NCBI RefSeq assembly: GCF_000003815.2
Contig: NC_049991.1
Location: 6,113,372-6,177,371 of the forward strand
Direction of reading: 5' to 3'
Length of the DNA stretch: 64,000 bases
From: Branchiostoma floridae
Lineage: Eukaryota; Chordata; Leptocardii; Amphioxiformes; Branchiostomatidae
The notes beneath the pieces were generated by a model. It was not told the origin of the DNA and searched no databases. It was given only the letters and a program-made list of their open reading frames with translations. Within the stretch, counting starts at the first letter, position 1. Each line of letters begins with the position of its first letter. Positions 49,561 to 62,107 of the stretch are shown here, piece by piece. The position numbers and the translations under genes were made by a program.

Positions 49561-49754
49561 CAGTTAATTGGGTATTTGTTTCCCATGCATAGAGACAGCC
49601 AAGAACACAGCCTTGTTTTTAATGGCATAGTGGGCGTTGAAAAAGTTGATCGGTTAGATGATATAGGGACTTCGCATCAGGTTTCTCCTAATACAGGACC
49701 TGCTATTTTTTGGCCGTTCGTTCTCTTCTACGTTGTCATTCCCTTTTCTTGTAT

Positions 49755-50047
49755 CTATGGATCCATGTAGCTATTTATCTATGTAGCTATTCATCTATGT
49801 ATTTATGCGTCTATGTATCTATGTATCTATGCATCTATGCATCTTTGTATCTATGTATCTAATAGTATGTATCTGTGTATCTATGTACCTATGTACCTAT
49901 GTATCTATGTATCTTTGTATCTATGTATCTATGTACCTATGTATCTTTGTAGCTATGCATCTATGTATCTATGTATCTATGTATCTTTGTATCTATGTAT
50001 CTATGTACCTATGTATCTTATATGTATTTATGTATCTATGTATCTCA
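49755..50047. repeat. Octamer satellite (TGTATCTA)n
   Basis: About 36 imperfect TATCTATG-type units. It is open in several frames because the unit lacks stops, giving low-complexity YLCIYVSM-type peptides that are not genes. Confidence 0.95.
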
Positions 50048-50335
50048 TAAAACCGCTCTATGCATGAAAGAATCCTTATCTTTGACACAAATTTCTTCTG
50101 ATTCAACCTGAACGACCCAACACCTCAAAATGTTCCGCACGTCAACTAAAATTACATATGAATTGAGCAAATATGATCAACATGGTGAAGCTTAGACGAT
50201 ACCTGTTTCTTCGAACTCGCAAGTCTACATATTATGCCAAACTTTAAAAAAGGAGGAATTTCAAGGATTTAGTTTGTGCCCTTTAGTGAGCATGTGTGAT
50301 GTCTGGTTATTCGCGTTTTTCCATGTTAGGGACTA

Positions 50336-50674
50336 TACAGTTCTTAGTGTTATCGCGAACATAAAACCACCGCGAACAGCTCGTCCTTTTTCCACCACCG
50401 CGAAATTACTCCCCTCGAACTTAAATTTACAGTTTACTGTATGCAATCTGGAACTAGACAGGTACTGTAAATGTATTAAAGTTCGCGGGGATTCAATTTC
50501 GCGGTAGCGGGAAAAAGGACTTTTCGCGGTGGATTTAAGTTCGCGGTAACATCATAGACTGCAATCTAATATCATGATAGAATAATATTCGCGGTGGTTC
50601 TAAATTCGCGGTGAAGTGGTCACCGCGAAAACCGCGAACATTTATCCACCGCGAACATTTCTGCATTTACAATA
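50336..50674. mobile_element. TTCGCGGTGG-type MITE plus adjoining inverted half copy
   Basis: The full element 50463-50674 begins TACTGTAAATGTATTAAAG and ends TCTGCATTTACAATA. 50336-50440 is an inverted partial copy (CACCGCGAAATTACTCCCC). Confidence 0.75.
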
Positions 50675-50959
50675 CATGAGAGATTGTACAATTATAAACT
50701 CCCTCAACCCTCAACAGATTCAGCTTTATTGGTCCTTGGCATGGCAAATGACATTGTAAATGCGCCAACGAGTTACACTCCATAACATCCTGAGAGCTGT
50801 TACGATTCACAAACATACAATCACATTTTGTTAAAAAACCTAGACACTTAATTAAATTCAGCAATGAGGGAGAAACAAAGTGGACATAAATATGTCAGCA
50901 AACAATAACGTACGTAGAATTTACAAGAAAAAGTAACTGCATGAAAGGAAATAAAGGAG

Positions 50960-51392
50960 TAGGGGTGGGTACCGGTACAGAAAATTCAGGTCCAGGTCCG
51001 GTTCAGGTCCAGAGGAACAGGTCCAGGTCCGGACCTGAACCTGAACCTGATTCAGTATGACTCATACCAATGGTCCATCTCACTAAAAAGAAATCTGTTT
51101 GGTGGAGTATCAGACTTACACTAGCGTCTTAAAATCCTACAACGCTAACTGCACCTGTACGATTGACTGTAAAACTCGGTAGAAATAACTATAAACTCTA
51201 CTCTACTTAACTCATGTTATTTTCTTCCACCTGCAAGCGCCGAAACGTGTGAATGCCTGATCAAATAATCTGTTAATTTTCTAATCGGCCCAACATCCGG
51301 TCCACATAATTTTTTCAGGTCCGGTTTTTCTGGACCGGTCCAATAAGAAAAACTGGTTTTGTACCGGTACGCTGTACCGGTACCCAGCCCTA
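50960..51392. mobile_element. hAT-like non-autonomous element
   Basis: TAGGGGTGGGTACCGGTACA at the left and GTACCGGTACCCAGCCCTA at the right, with AGGTCC-rich subterminal repeats. Same family as 19331-20197. No transposase. Confidence 0.75.
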
Positions 51393-51779
51393 GTTACGAC
51401 ACATGGACGCTGATCTACCACCTTCATGAGACAACATTAATTTACTACCGGATACCGGACATGAAAGGGCCTAGTCTCTATGGTTTCATTAGCCCCCACA
51501 TATTTGAATGCATGACGTCATTGCTGTTGCTATTGACAACAGAAGTCCTATCTGACCTCAATACTCTATCAGCAACTTTTTCTGTCCAATCTTTGTTGAT
51601 TGCCTTAGGTTTACCTAGAATACCCTATCTCAGTTTTACTCTACGATGATAATACTACGTCATCATGTTTCGGTTAAGATTTATAATTATGTGTACATCA
51701 TTTTCTGAAAATGTGGTGATACGATATGTAGTTTACGAGATACATGGCGCTGGCCTCCAAAGGCCCATGATATCCGAAT

Positions 51780-51870
51780 AGGGTTAACATGAATGAATGA
51801 ATGAATGGATTTGTTGCTCAACAATCGCACAGGGTACAATGTAACGCAATTAATAACAACTAATAGACAG
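51780..51870 (-). repeat. ATTC microsatellite, possible retroelement 3' tail
   Basis: (ATGA)n followed by ATTTGTTGCTCAACAATCGC and GTACAATGTAACG. Resembles the 3' tail form seen at 36617. Confidence 0.45.
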
Positions 51871-51906
51871 TAGTACTAAGAGGCTAGTACGTACAATAAC
51901 ACGATA

Positions 51907-52577
51907 TGCGAGGGGTGATTGATAAGTTCTCTGCCCCACCAAGAAATAATAAGCACAACTCAAATTTCGAAGCGTAGATGACAAGTATAAAGTCTTTTAT
52001 AAATGTGTATCAAAATTTGAATTATTGTGGTCCTTACTTTGTAGGCGACGCCCAGTAATGGTAGGTAAGAGCAAGGAGCTTTTATATCAGAGCTAAAAGC
52101 TCCTTGGTAAGAGAGAAGCAAAGAAACATGGCGATTAAGCTGCGACCCCTATGGCCTGTCACCACCACAAAGGCCCGTCACTGCCACTAGCCGCAGCTAT
52201 GTACTCATTTACACCTGAGTTAGGTGAGGAAAGTCGTGTAAAGTGCCTTTCCCAAGGGCACAAGATCGGTGACACGGCAAGCGGATTTGAACCCGGGACC
52301 TCTCGGGCCTGAGACCAACGCGCTCCTGATCGTGCCACGCGGTCCCATAGGGAATTACTACTACTACATATGTCTGATCTTAGTTCACCCTTGTTTTTCT
52401 CGCCACTTACCTACTGATTTTCGAAAAGACGTTGCCTGGAAAGCAATGACTGCAATGACTTGAAATTTGGAGGATATTGATAAAAGAATTCATACTATGA
52501 AGATGTGCCCCGAAAATTAAGTTGTTCTTATTATTTCTTGATAAGGTCGAGACCTTAAGCTTATTGATCTCCCCTCG
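51907..52577. mobile_element. Mariner-like MITE with a SINE inside
   Basis: The left end TGCGAGGGGTGATTGATAAG, followed by CAAGAAATAATAAGCACAAC, mirrors the right end (GTTGTTCTTATTATTTCTTG, CTTATTGATCTCCCCTCGTA). TA flanks both ends (51905-51906 and 52578-52579), as for Tc1/mariner insertions. The SINE at 52199-52348 lies between them. Confidence 0.7.
52199..52348 (-). mobile_element. tRNA-derived SINE fragment (head and proximal body)
   Basis: On minus: GGGACCGCGTGGCACGATCA, GGTCCCGGGTTCAAATCCGC as B-box region, then CTTGTGCCCTTGGGAAAGG and CACTTTACACGACTTTCC. The head resembles a Leu/Ser-type tRNA but continues directly into SINE body, so it is not a tRNA gene. Confidence 0.8.
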
Positions 52578-53155
52578 TATGTACAGAACTGAATGTTATC
52601 GAGAAATGCGTTAGATAATCTACTCGCAAACAGGTATAAGCTTTTGGATAAAGGAAATCAAACTGTTATACATCCGCCATGTTTCTTCAGCTCTGAATAG
52701 TTAGTCACGTGACCACAGAGTCAAAGGTCAAATTGAACTACGGTGGTCTATTTCTAGTGAATACTTTCTGATGATGAGTTTGACATCAATGACCTCTATC
52801 CGATTAATCCTTTGACTAGCGTACTTGAATCTTAACATGGCAGTTCTTGTCACAATGCAAGTGGAATATGGTGCTATGGTGATGCTGCTTCCTTATACTG
52901 CGTTTCTGGTTACACGAGATAAGCGTGTGTATTCGAATGTCCTGAATTAGAGAGCTGGTTTCACTTCATAAATGATGATACTCATGATCAGCAGTAAATT
53001 GCATATTATGATAGCTATGTACCAATTCTTTAACCCTATAGATTTCACTACCCAAAGAATGCAAAATATGTCCCTAGAGCAAAAAAGGTTTGGAATATTT
53101 TCGGACGTGGTAGACATGCAAATAAACTAAGAACCAACACCAAAGTTAAGGGCAC

Positions 53156-53330
53156 AAGCCGCCGTACGTGCAAATACGTGCTGTCTACGTGCCAAAACGT
53201 GGGAAATCTTTTGGTATCCGGAGTGGTACGTACCGCCTCCGTACGAACTCGTAGGGAATCCGACGGATTTTGAGGCACGCACAGACGCCGTGGAACTTTA
53301 TGTGCTGGCAAAACTGTGTGCTATCGGGCA
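53156..53330. mobile_element. Truncated copy of the TTAA MITE
   Basis: TTAAGGGCACAAGCCGCCGT, then ACGTGCTGTCTACG and CCAAAACGTGGG, collinear with the left half of 11247-11602. The right half is absent. A shorter inverted piece is at 58905-58965. Confidence 0.65.
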
Positions 53331-55150
53331 GCAGCAGCTGCGTTCAGACGTCATCACATAACATGCGCTTGCATTTGTTTTCAAACAATTTTCTATAGTG
53401 CCAATCATTTGGGAACACTTCTGAAAAAAACATCTGAAAAACACGAAGGGAGCAACTTCGATGTACCAGCAACCTCCACAACTATTCTGACTAAAATTAA
53501 TGGGGAAAAACTTCGTCGATGAAGGTTAGACATCCAGGTAATAAGACACGACAAATAAAAACATCTAAGTATGATTTTTGGACAATTAATTTTGATATGG
53601 AAGGATATCTTACATCAATCCATGATTAATTTTCTTAGGTGATCTTTAAATGTGTTTCCAAAATGGTGGGTACAATATAAATTCGTTAGACAACTTATGA
53701 CTGGCATTACGTCAAAGCGCCCCATGAGTTCAATTGATATTCCGACGACTTCCTGCGTATCTTAATGTGAATATTGAAGAAGCGTTATATGACAAATTGG
53801 AGCAATTTTATCGTCAATAATAAGCTGATATCATCTTACACGTTTATTACCAGGTAAAAAGTTTCGTGCGAATTTTGCAAAAGTTAAAATAGTACTTATA
53901 ATGATACACCATTCAATTAATTTTCTGTATTTTTGTATAGGAACAAAGTATCAAGATATAAGGGAACTTAAGGATTTAGAAACGATTTTACCGTGCACTA
54001 CACTCGGTAAATCAGCAAACAAAATTGCGGATAGCGTGCGGTATTATACCACCGGTAGTTGTTCTTCTCTAGTCCCCTACATGGCAATGCCACTAAGTTG
54101 TACATGACCAATGTTCTGGTAAACATTTCTTTGGTATTTTGTATGGCCATAACTAGAGTACGCGGGGCCCTGTGGCATCGTAGCCTTACCACTCTCCAGT
54201 CAAATCACATACATGTAGAAGTTGTACAAGTAAGGGTGCGTGGAATAATTGCCTATGCCAAGAATGCTCTCTGCCTTATGCCCCAATTCAGACAGATAAG
54301 ACTGCAATAATATGTGTGTGCACATTCTGCAAAATTTACCAGTCATTTTCATCCTGTTTTCTACCCAACTGCGTTGTTTAAACCCTTCCCAGTGATTTCC
54401 GGGAAAAGGAGTTCAATGGAGGCGTTCAAAGACTCTCTTTATTCGGTCAGATGAACCTCTACTGTATGTCTCTTATAAGGAACGATTGCTCCAAAACTTT
54501 GCCTATAGGTTGTGGATTCCACAATGACATTGTGCTTCCATGTATTTAATTGTTACTGTGACTAAAATAGGAGTGTGCACGACTTGTTGAGATTCACATG
54601 CATTGATAAAAATTCACGAAAACAAATCTGACAAGAACTGTAAACGTTACCCGATCGCTACATGAATAAGATCCCACGCAATATTTCGAAGCTTATCAAA
54701 TCATTTTATCCTTTTATATGGCGATGGCGCTCTCGCAAAGAAGGTAAATTGAAAATATAACTTAACTCGGCGGCTTCTATTATAATTATAACCTTATTGT
54801 TCTTTGAACAGTCACTGAAATCACCAAAACATAATAACGTTAAATACCATGCAGAAGAAATGATATTTGTCAGCTATAATACGCACTGGCAGATATTATG
54901 ATTAGCTTGTAGGAAAATGTCAAGTAATACCTGTACGTAGTTAATAAACGACCACCTGATAAACGGTGTAGAAATAGACATAATGTGAATGACAGCATGA
55001 ATAAGAAGGCGGTCACAATAATAGATACAAGTAAGAAAATCATTAAAATGCTAGTTGAATCAAAAATTGTGATACACTCATCATGTATATGTAGTAAACA
55101 TCACTCATCAGTGCTTAAGTTCGTTTTTTCCTGTATTAATGCATTTAAAA
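53331..55150. other. No gene recognised
   Basis: GTCGATGAAGGTTAGACATC at 53514 recurs at 59304 and marks a dispersed repeat. Otherwise AT-rich DNA within the proposed first intron of the minus-strand receptor. Confidence 0.35.
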
Positions 55151-55156
55151 ATATTG

Positions 55157-55340
55157 TGCCCTTGGGAAAGGCACTTTACACGACTTTCTCCACTTAGATG
55201 AAAATGAGTACCTAGCTTAGGCCAGGGACGTCCCTCGGAAAGGACGTTAGATAAACACCGTGCCAAAATGATCAACATAATGATCGTGGGCACTAAAATC
55301 GCACAAAAACCGCACCAACTTTGTAAATTACCCCGATATA
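55157..55340 (+). mobile_element. SINE body fragment
   Basis: GCCCTTGGGAAAGGCACTTT, CGTCCCTCGGAAAGGACGTT and a GCACTAAAATCGCAC tail match the body of the reference SINE in the opposite orientation. Confidence 0.7.
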
Positions 55341-55639
55341 CTGTACATTGACACGATCCCAAGTACAGGACGTGCACTGCAAGTTGTTGTTAATGTTCAC
55401 CTTGTAGTACTTAGTGGCTCATAGACCAGCAAACTGTCTTCCGATTTAGGCAGTAGTAGTATAAATCTACAAGGAGGGTCTGCTTAGAACCTCCTCCAAC
55501 ACGTTACCCTAGGCCCTTTTTACGCCCCTTCTGAAAGATGGGTGCAGCCCCAACCGAGAATCCCTCCCCATGATTGAACCAGGGTCCCCCAATTGACAAC
55601 TATTTGAAAGCAGGATCTCAACTACTATAAATTGACCTA

Positions 55640-55925
55640 CTTTTACCCTGGGGGCCAGTAGGGTTCGGGCAGCTTGGTCAATTTATTCGGTGGCCCAAGA
55701 CAGTCAGGCCCGCTGATCTCCTATTAGCCTCTCGGGGCGCTTTTAAAGCTTAAAAGCTCGCGATCAAAAAGGTCCACCTGAACTTACAGAGTAGCGAAAA
55801 CTTCTTCTAGCTTAAACTCCCCAGTGCGCTAATGTGAGATCGGCGGGCTGACTGCCTTAGCTCAGCTTCCCGAACAAAACTCGCTAGCTACCCGGTCCTG
55901 TCTGGCTCCCAGGGTAACCTACTTT
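55640..55925. mobile_element. Possible inverted-repeat element (CCCTGGGRGCCAG ends)
   Basis: TTACCCTGGGGGCCAGTAGG at the left and CTGGCTCCCAGGGTAAC at the right are inverted. 63300-63415 carries a related end (GTGCCTTGTCTAGCACCAAG). Weak internal evidence. Confidence 0.45.
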
Positions 55926-56509
55926 GTACGATATCATATATTCAAAAGCGCCCCAATTACATAGAGCACTTGTAAGTATACATGGGAAAAAACTTTTTAG
56001 ACTCAATAGTATGCAAAGATAAGAGTATCAAAAATGCTTTGAAACTTTGAATTCGAACAAGGATGTCTGTTGTAATTATGACGCTTTATGTTGAAATATG
56101 TTTCACTTCACTTTACGCGAGACTGCAATCAAAGCTTCTTCACTTCCTGTATTAAATGGGGATAATTTCTGCCATACAATTATTTCTTCAGAGCCAGGCA
56201 ATCATCTAGCGTGTAACGCAAACCAATTACGCACGAAACACGTCTTGAAAATGTCATATAATTGTCGGCTGACGCTTGAGAATTCGTGTGGCTTCCAGTT
56301 GAAGATCCTAAAAGATTTCAAGACGTAATTTGTTCGATTGGTCCTTTTTATGTTTTACTGCAAGGGTTAATCCTAATCTTAAAAAAAAGCTGTCAAAACC
56401 AAGACTTGCTTGTTCTTCACTGGTTACCGAGGAACAAGGGGAACAACTAAAAATGTATATTTACTGTGGCGTACATCGTCAAGTTGTTAGCGGCACTGCC
56501 TATGGAGTT
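55926..56509. other. No gene recognised
   Basis: Two ORFs of 76-81 codons lie here without splice sites, promoter or family match. The second runs into a SINE. Confidence 0.35.
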
Positions 56510-56670
56510 CGATCCCGGCTGTATCGCTCACCTGACATGCATGCTACTGGAAAGAGTTTTAGGACGGGACGCTAAGCTGTGAACCTTTCATTGTGCTTGT
56601 CGAAAAGAGCTAGGGAAATTCCACGGTAAAACATGAACCTGTAATAACCGTAGATGGCGTCTTTTATGTC
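56510..56670 (+). mobile_element. tRNA-derived SINE, third family
   Basis: GAGTTCGATCCCGGCTGTAT, CGCTCACCTGACATGCATGC, TTAGGACGGGACGCTAAGC and AATTCCACGGTAAAAC align with the minus-strand copy at 46845-47103. Confidence 0.75.
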
Positions 56671-58343
56671 ATGGTAAGTCAAGAGATAGGTCTTAAGTGA
56701 GCTTAACTGTGGAGAACAATGATGTACCGCTTCGGTAAATATTGACTGATATGTGGCGAGAAGGATGATTAAACTAGATCGATATCACTTTCATGGTTAA
56801 GATTTACGGTTAAGATTCCCCTCAAACGTTTTGACAATGTCTTAAAATTAATAGCATGTGGTTCACAAGAAAAGACCACAACTCTGATCACAATTCTATT
56901 GTCTTCCCTTCTCATGTTTATCTTACCGCTTACACAGCGGTTGTGCGAAGGTTGTCGCCTGCAAAGTGATGACCAATTTTTTTTTCTTTTCATTTTTTTT
57001 CATGACACTTACGAAAGTAAGTATTTTGTTGTTTTCTCTCATGGAGATATAGATTAGTCTTTGCATAATAAACTGAATTTACAAATATCTGTATGAAGAT
57101 ATTTAGAAAGTAAAAATGTTGAAATTAAAGCTATTTGTTGGTTCATACCCTGCAAAATGAATTATCGCTTGGTGGCTACTCGTAAAAGGATTCTTGCTTT
57201 TTGCTTAAATTTGAGTTTTGCCCCGTATGACACTGACGCGATAGAGTACGTATTTGATGCTGAACGTATGTGACAGTATGATATTAACTTAAAATGATGA
57301 ATTTGAAATACAGAAAATTACTTTTGACAGACCTGTACCTCCAATGAGAACGACACACAAAATACACCTTTTTTTTTCGCAAGTGTCGTGAACATGCAAG
57401 CAATGTCACCGAAGTATGCCGGTTTCTATTCTATGGAAATGTACATTATGGCAATGCTTTGCCGACGAAAGATGAAACATATATTGCTATTGGAAATCTA
57501 ACATTCTGAATGATACACCGAACTGATAAATGATAACATATATATAAAGCTATCGTTAAAAATTACCCAGAATAACGTCTTAATTTTAAGGCCTCCATTC
57601 TTTTTCTTTACACCATACGCTGAATCAAGATAGTAAATGTAACACTCAGAAGTTAAAGATTGTGTTTATAGTCAGATAGCATGCGCAAGTTTCTGTTGAT
57701 ACAACAAAAAATAAGGGGCCTTTGTATGCTGGTATAAGGTTTGCAGAAAATAGGAAATTATGTCAATAAAACGAAGGCAGGATAAAATAATAAAAGAAAT
57801 TGACAAAAATAAATTGATTTATGTGAAACATAAAATGACATGAAATTAGATAAAATTTGATTCATTTATCTACTCGTTCAGCTGTACATACAGCCAATGT
57901 TGCCAAACTAGCTGTTAGCTATCATTAATGGTTAACATTTAAGAAATAAGTAGAACAAAATAGAATGGAATGAAATAACTGAAAAGAAAACAAAATTAAA
58001 CAAATATGCTATTAGAAATATTCTGAATAAGGCAGTCTTTATAATTTTGACATCCAATGCACTATTTTAGCACATTTACATATTAATTATTTCATAAATT
58101 GAGCCGTTAAAAACAGCGCGGAAATGAGTTGCATAAGGATTCCAGATTAAGTCCTTATTTTTGGGGGATAATAAGGAATATCCTCGTGCAACTTGTCCCT
58201 GGACTGTTTTTAACCGCTCAAACTATCAAATTATGATGTAAATGTGAGAATACAAGGCAATAGATGTCAATATCATGCAGATTGCCTTATTCAGCCACCA
58301 AAATTTTGCACCGTGCACTTTTAAGAAAATTGGGTACACATAC
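56671..58343. other. No gene recognised
   Basis: AT-rich DNA, possibly part of the long first intron of the minus-strand receptor. A palindromic pair, GAGCCGTTAAAAACAG at 58100 and CTGTTTTTAACCGCTC at 58204, suggests a small inverted-repeat element of about 120 bp. Confidence 0.35.
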
Positions 58344-58484
58344 CCGAGGGCTGTACGGCACATCCCAGCCTGGATAGGACACAGAGATGTTGGAGGTGTC
58401 ATTGATGTACCTCGGATCCCATGGCTCCCACGTCTCCCATGATGACAAGCTTTCCTCTTCAAACATCGTTGAGTTGATTGGCAT
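58344..58484 (-). CDS. Probable N-terminal exon of the minus-strand MCH-receptor-like gene
   Basis: Minus-strand exon of 47 codons from ATG (MPINSTMFEEESLSSW...YSPR) to a donor CGG|GTATGTG in phase 0. Upstream is a strong acceptor, TCTCGTTCTGTTCCTCAG, 13 bp before the ATG, so a further 5' UTR exon is expected. The peptide is acidic and has three N-glycosylation sequons (N4, N28, N32) and no signal peptide, as in extracellular tails of peptide GPCRs. No other minus-strand coding sequence lies between it and the TM1 exon at 49092, so it is assigned to that gene across an intron of about 9.2 kb. It could instead begin another gene. The frame across the gap cannot be checked. Confidence 0.5.
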
Positions 58485-58499
58485 AGCTCTAATCTGAGG

Positions 58500-59468
58500 A
58501 ACAGAACGAGATTAAAAGAAAACTGAAATTCTGCTGCAGTACTGTAGAAAGCAGCTAGGAGGCTCATTAGCAAATTTTTCCTTCATTTTACCGACACCTA
58601 TCTACATGATAAATACTGTGAAGTACCATCCACCGCTTCTCGAGTTATGCTGACCACAAAGTCATAAAAAACGGTATCAAAAACATAACTTTCGTGGAAA
58701 AGGTCATTAGAAACATAACATATGTAGAAACTCATTCTATACCTACCTTTTAAGTTATGCGCGGGTAAGAGCTATCTCTCGCTCGTTGAAGCTAAGCCGC
58801 TTTGAAATAGTGAGGCGGCGGAAGCCTTATATCTTTCTCTTGCGCATCTGGTGACGTGGGTTGATGACAACTGACCAATCAGAACGCTTGAAAGACCACA
58901 CGTCCATAAAAGATCGCCCACGTTTTGGCACGTAGACAGCAAGTGTTCGTAGGTACGGTGGGCCTGCATGCGGTGTCTTAGCAATCCCACATGTACAGAT
59001 ATCGCACCTGCAACTTAACACTTGCGTAACGAACGATACACCGCCAGGCGTGGCGTTCAGACCACCTACTTACACTTTGTGGAGCCGTGCGAGTGACGTA
59101 CATGGCACAATTCTGCTTGGATGCAACCGTAGGAGCGAACTTGTGATAGAATTAGATTCTAGGCTATTCCAGACCCAGCGCCGATCTTTGTTGAGGAGTG
59201 GTCGGGGCAAAGTCGTGGGGGATGTGTTATACAGGTTTAGTTGTATGAGCGCAAAATAAACAGTGGCAGTGGTTTGTAACTTGCAAATAAACTTTCTACT
59301 GTTATGTCGATGAAGGTTAGACATCCAAGTAATAAAATACGCCTAAAACGTTATTCATTGACAAGCAACTGAATATGAATTTGGTCGGAGTGGACGTCAT
59401 TCGGACAGTTGTATCAGGGACAGTTTGAAGAAAAAAAATCACATAGCAAGTATCTTCCAAAACATAGA
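58500..59468. other. Upstream flank of the N-terminal exon; repeats, no gene
   Basis: Contains a CCAATCAG box (about 58874), a TTAA-MITE fragment (58905-58965), and a 69-codon plus-strand ORF (59050-59259) followed by two AATAAA motifs. The ORF has no family match and is not called. Confidence 0.35.
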
Positions 59469-59620
59469 TTCTCAAGCAACCGGATATATGTATGGTTTTG
59501 ATAACGGTCAGACGTTTTAGATAGCATCCACTATCTTTCATCAGTGTCACTATGGAAAGGCAGTGGAAACTATCTAAAACGTCTGACCGTTTCCAAAATC
59601 ATATCCAGTTGCTTGAGTAA
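59469..59620. mobile_element. Palindromic MITE (TTACTCAAGC family)
   Basis: Arms CTCAAGCAACCGGATAT, AACGGTCAGACGTTTTAGAT on the left and the complement on the right, ending TTGCTTGAGTAA. Second member of the family at 8504-8629. Confidence 0.8.
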
Positions 59621-62107
59621 CTGTTGTTGTTTTTTTTTGGCGAAACTGGCTATATGACTTTTTTTTCTTCAAACTGTCCAACCGTCTGAATGACGTCCGT
59701 TTTTTGTGGAAATGTACAGGAAGTAATTTAAAAACAGCAGGCGTCCCACTTTGTCATCAATTCAGATATTTGAAAGGCCCGAATCTCCAATCATGCCCCC
59801 GCAGTAAAAATGATTGACTTGTGGATGCGGTCTCCTAGAGACGGCAACAAAACAAATCTGTACGACGCCAAATACGCAATTATAAGTCCGACTCCCACCT
59901 GACTCGCTGAACGCAGGCAAGGTGGTGAGAAAAATTACTTTTTGGTAGAAAAGGGGTCACTGACTTATCGTAGTATAAAGTATGTTCACGCACGCTCGCA
60001 AGAACCAGTGGCAAACAAGCCAAAAAAGGCGATTTTTTGAGAATCTTTAAATAAGTCGAATTTAGAAAATACCATAAATTGGCGCAAACTAAACACCAAC
60101 TGGCAACAAATTCGGCGTGGATATATACCACACTAGGCGCCGAAAAGGGAAACTTTATTGTGTGAAAATTAATAATATGTTATTTTCAATGTTGTTTCTT
60201 CTAATAATTATATAAATTTATGAACATACTGTATTACACATACGTAATACAAATTAAAATACTATAGGGTTGGTACGTATATGGATTGTGGCTGGTGAGT
60301 TTGGTAATTTCTGTATCTGTAAGTCTTAGAGTATTTTAAGGTAATGTTATGCGTATATTTCTTAAATAGTTACCCGTGTTGTGCGTGTATCATGCTTTTC
60401 TCATTGCAAATCTCCTTTAGGTGCATCTCAATAATTTTACATGTGTTTATATTTGATGCAAACACTGCAATTTCCAACAACATAATCTGTGCTCCGTTTG
60501 ATCATGCTGGACAGGAACATGTGGAGACACTGGTGTCACCTCCCCGAGGATGAACTGAACTGAACTGAATCTGTGCTTCATTCACAACTTGTGGCGGCAA
60601 GGGAAAATTTTGTGAAAAAATCACAACGCTTAAAACACGTTTTATCCGTAAGGATTACGTATTGCTTTTGCTGATGTGGTAATTTTCTTTAAAGACCATC
60701 CAGCTGTACCCTGGGCAAAGCACTAAGGAAGTACTCCCTACTGTGACCATCCCAGCAGCTAGAGTGGTGAATTGACCCCTATAAATACATAAGCTAATAA
60801 ACATCCCAGACTGTCTACACGCTGGAAACAAAGGCAGGGACAGATTAGCATAAAATACTGGTCAAAAATTCAAATATTTTTCTCTACTGGTTTTCAAGGA
60901 AACACTATCAAACCCTGCAGAATGATCCAGATAGTTGTAACAAAGTTACATAATCGAGGTTCTTATAACAGTGACTTTCAAATATTGGGAAACAAACCTT
61001 GTGTTCAAATTGAAACTTTCAACTCTGCTTTGCCAACTCTGTATCAAAGTGTCTTTTTGTATCTATAACACATAATTGCAACTTGAAAATCTTCCTTATA
61101 ACTGAATTAGCTCTGATATCTATGTGTCTAATATGGCTAATAATGTGGTGTCTATAGCTCTGATATTTATGTGTCTAATATGGCTAATAATGTGGTGTCT
61201 ATTTGTAAGTGTACCAACAGGGGCTATGTAGACTGTACAATTGTAACTGTCAGTTATGTCTCAGAGTACCAGAGTAAGACAAGCCAGCATTTTCATTGCT
61301 TTATTTTCTGGGTTATGTAAAGCTTTATGTATAATCATACTTCAATACCTTATGTAGTATCCTAATATCAAAATTGAATTGAAAATAAACTTGTGTTGGT
61401 CAGGGGTCTCAGTCAGCCTTCCTCGATGTAAACTCCACCACAGTCAACAGAAGACTGAGCTCTAGTAGTTTACGTTAGCCGAATTTCGTGGGTGGTTTTA
61501 TAGTACGGGGTTGGTCTTTAACTAATTAGATCAGTTATATGAGCCATTGTATAAATATGACTGTTAAATGAACCTCATTTTTCTCCCGACTGGCTTCCTT
61601 GGGTTTCGTCAACTTGAAAGCAGCTCATTCACTCATGAAATTGTAAACAAAAAATTTAAACATTTTAGTCCCAAGATTACCTTTGTGCCAAATTTCAACT
61701 CATTCGATCAAGAAATGAGGCCGTTATGAAACCACTTTTTGAGACACACGCCAAAAAGATATCCTTCTTCGCGAAGGTAATGATTATATGTAACACAGGT
61801 TTTTGACCTTATTGTAGGCGTTTGTACTCATAATTTTGTCTTTGAGTGGGTCTCCAAATGATTAATACGACATCGTACCCCTTTTAAGTGTAAATAATCA
61901 AAGATGAAGTATTCTCCAGAACCTGCACATGCCAAACCAAATTACTGTAAGAAGTATCTTCGACTGAAAAAATCAAAGTCTTTAATGGCAGCTAGCGTTA
62001 CAAGTAGCCAATTAACTAAACGAGCTGATATCACATGTTCTCTTATAGAGAAATTTGCCGGCATTCCACTTGAGTTACTTTTAGACACGAACACAAATTT
62101 ACTTGTA
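59621..62107. other. No gene recognised
   Basis: AT-rich. A direct 50-bp tandem duplication occurs at about 61112-61202 (AGCTCTGATATCTATGTGTC, TAATATGGCTAATAATGTGG). Otherwise featureless. Confidence 0.4.

Noticed and set aside
49805-50067. ORFs coding YLCIYVSM-type repeats, looking like membrane peptides
   Set aside because: Translation of an octamer satellite open in several frames.
59050-59259. 69-codon ORF followed by two AATAAA signals
   Set aside because: No domain, no splice partner, and adjacent sequence is a dispersed repeat (GTCGATGAAGGTTAGACATC also at 53514).
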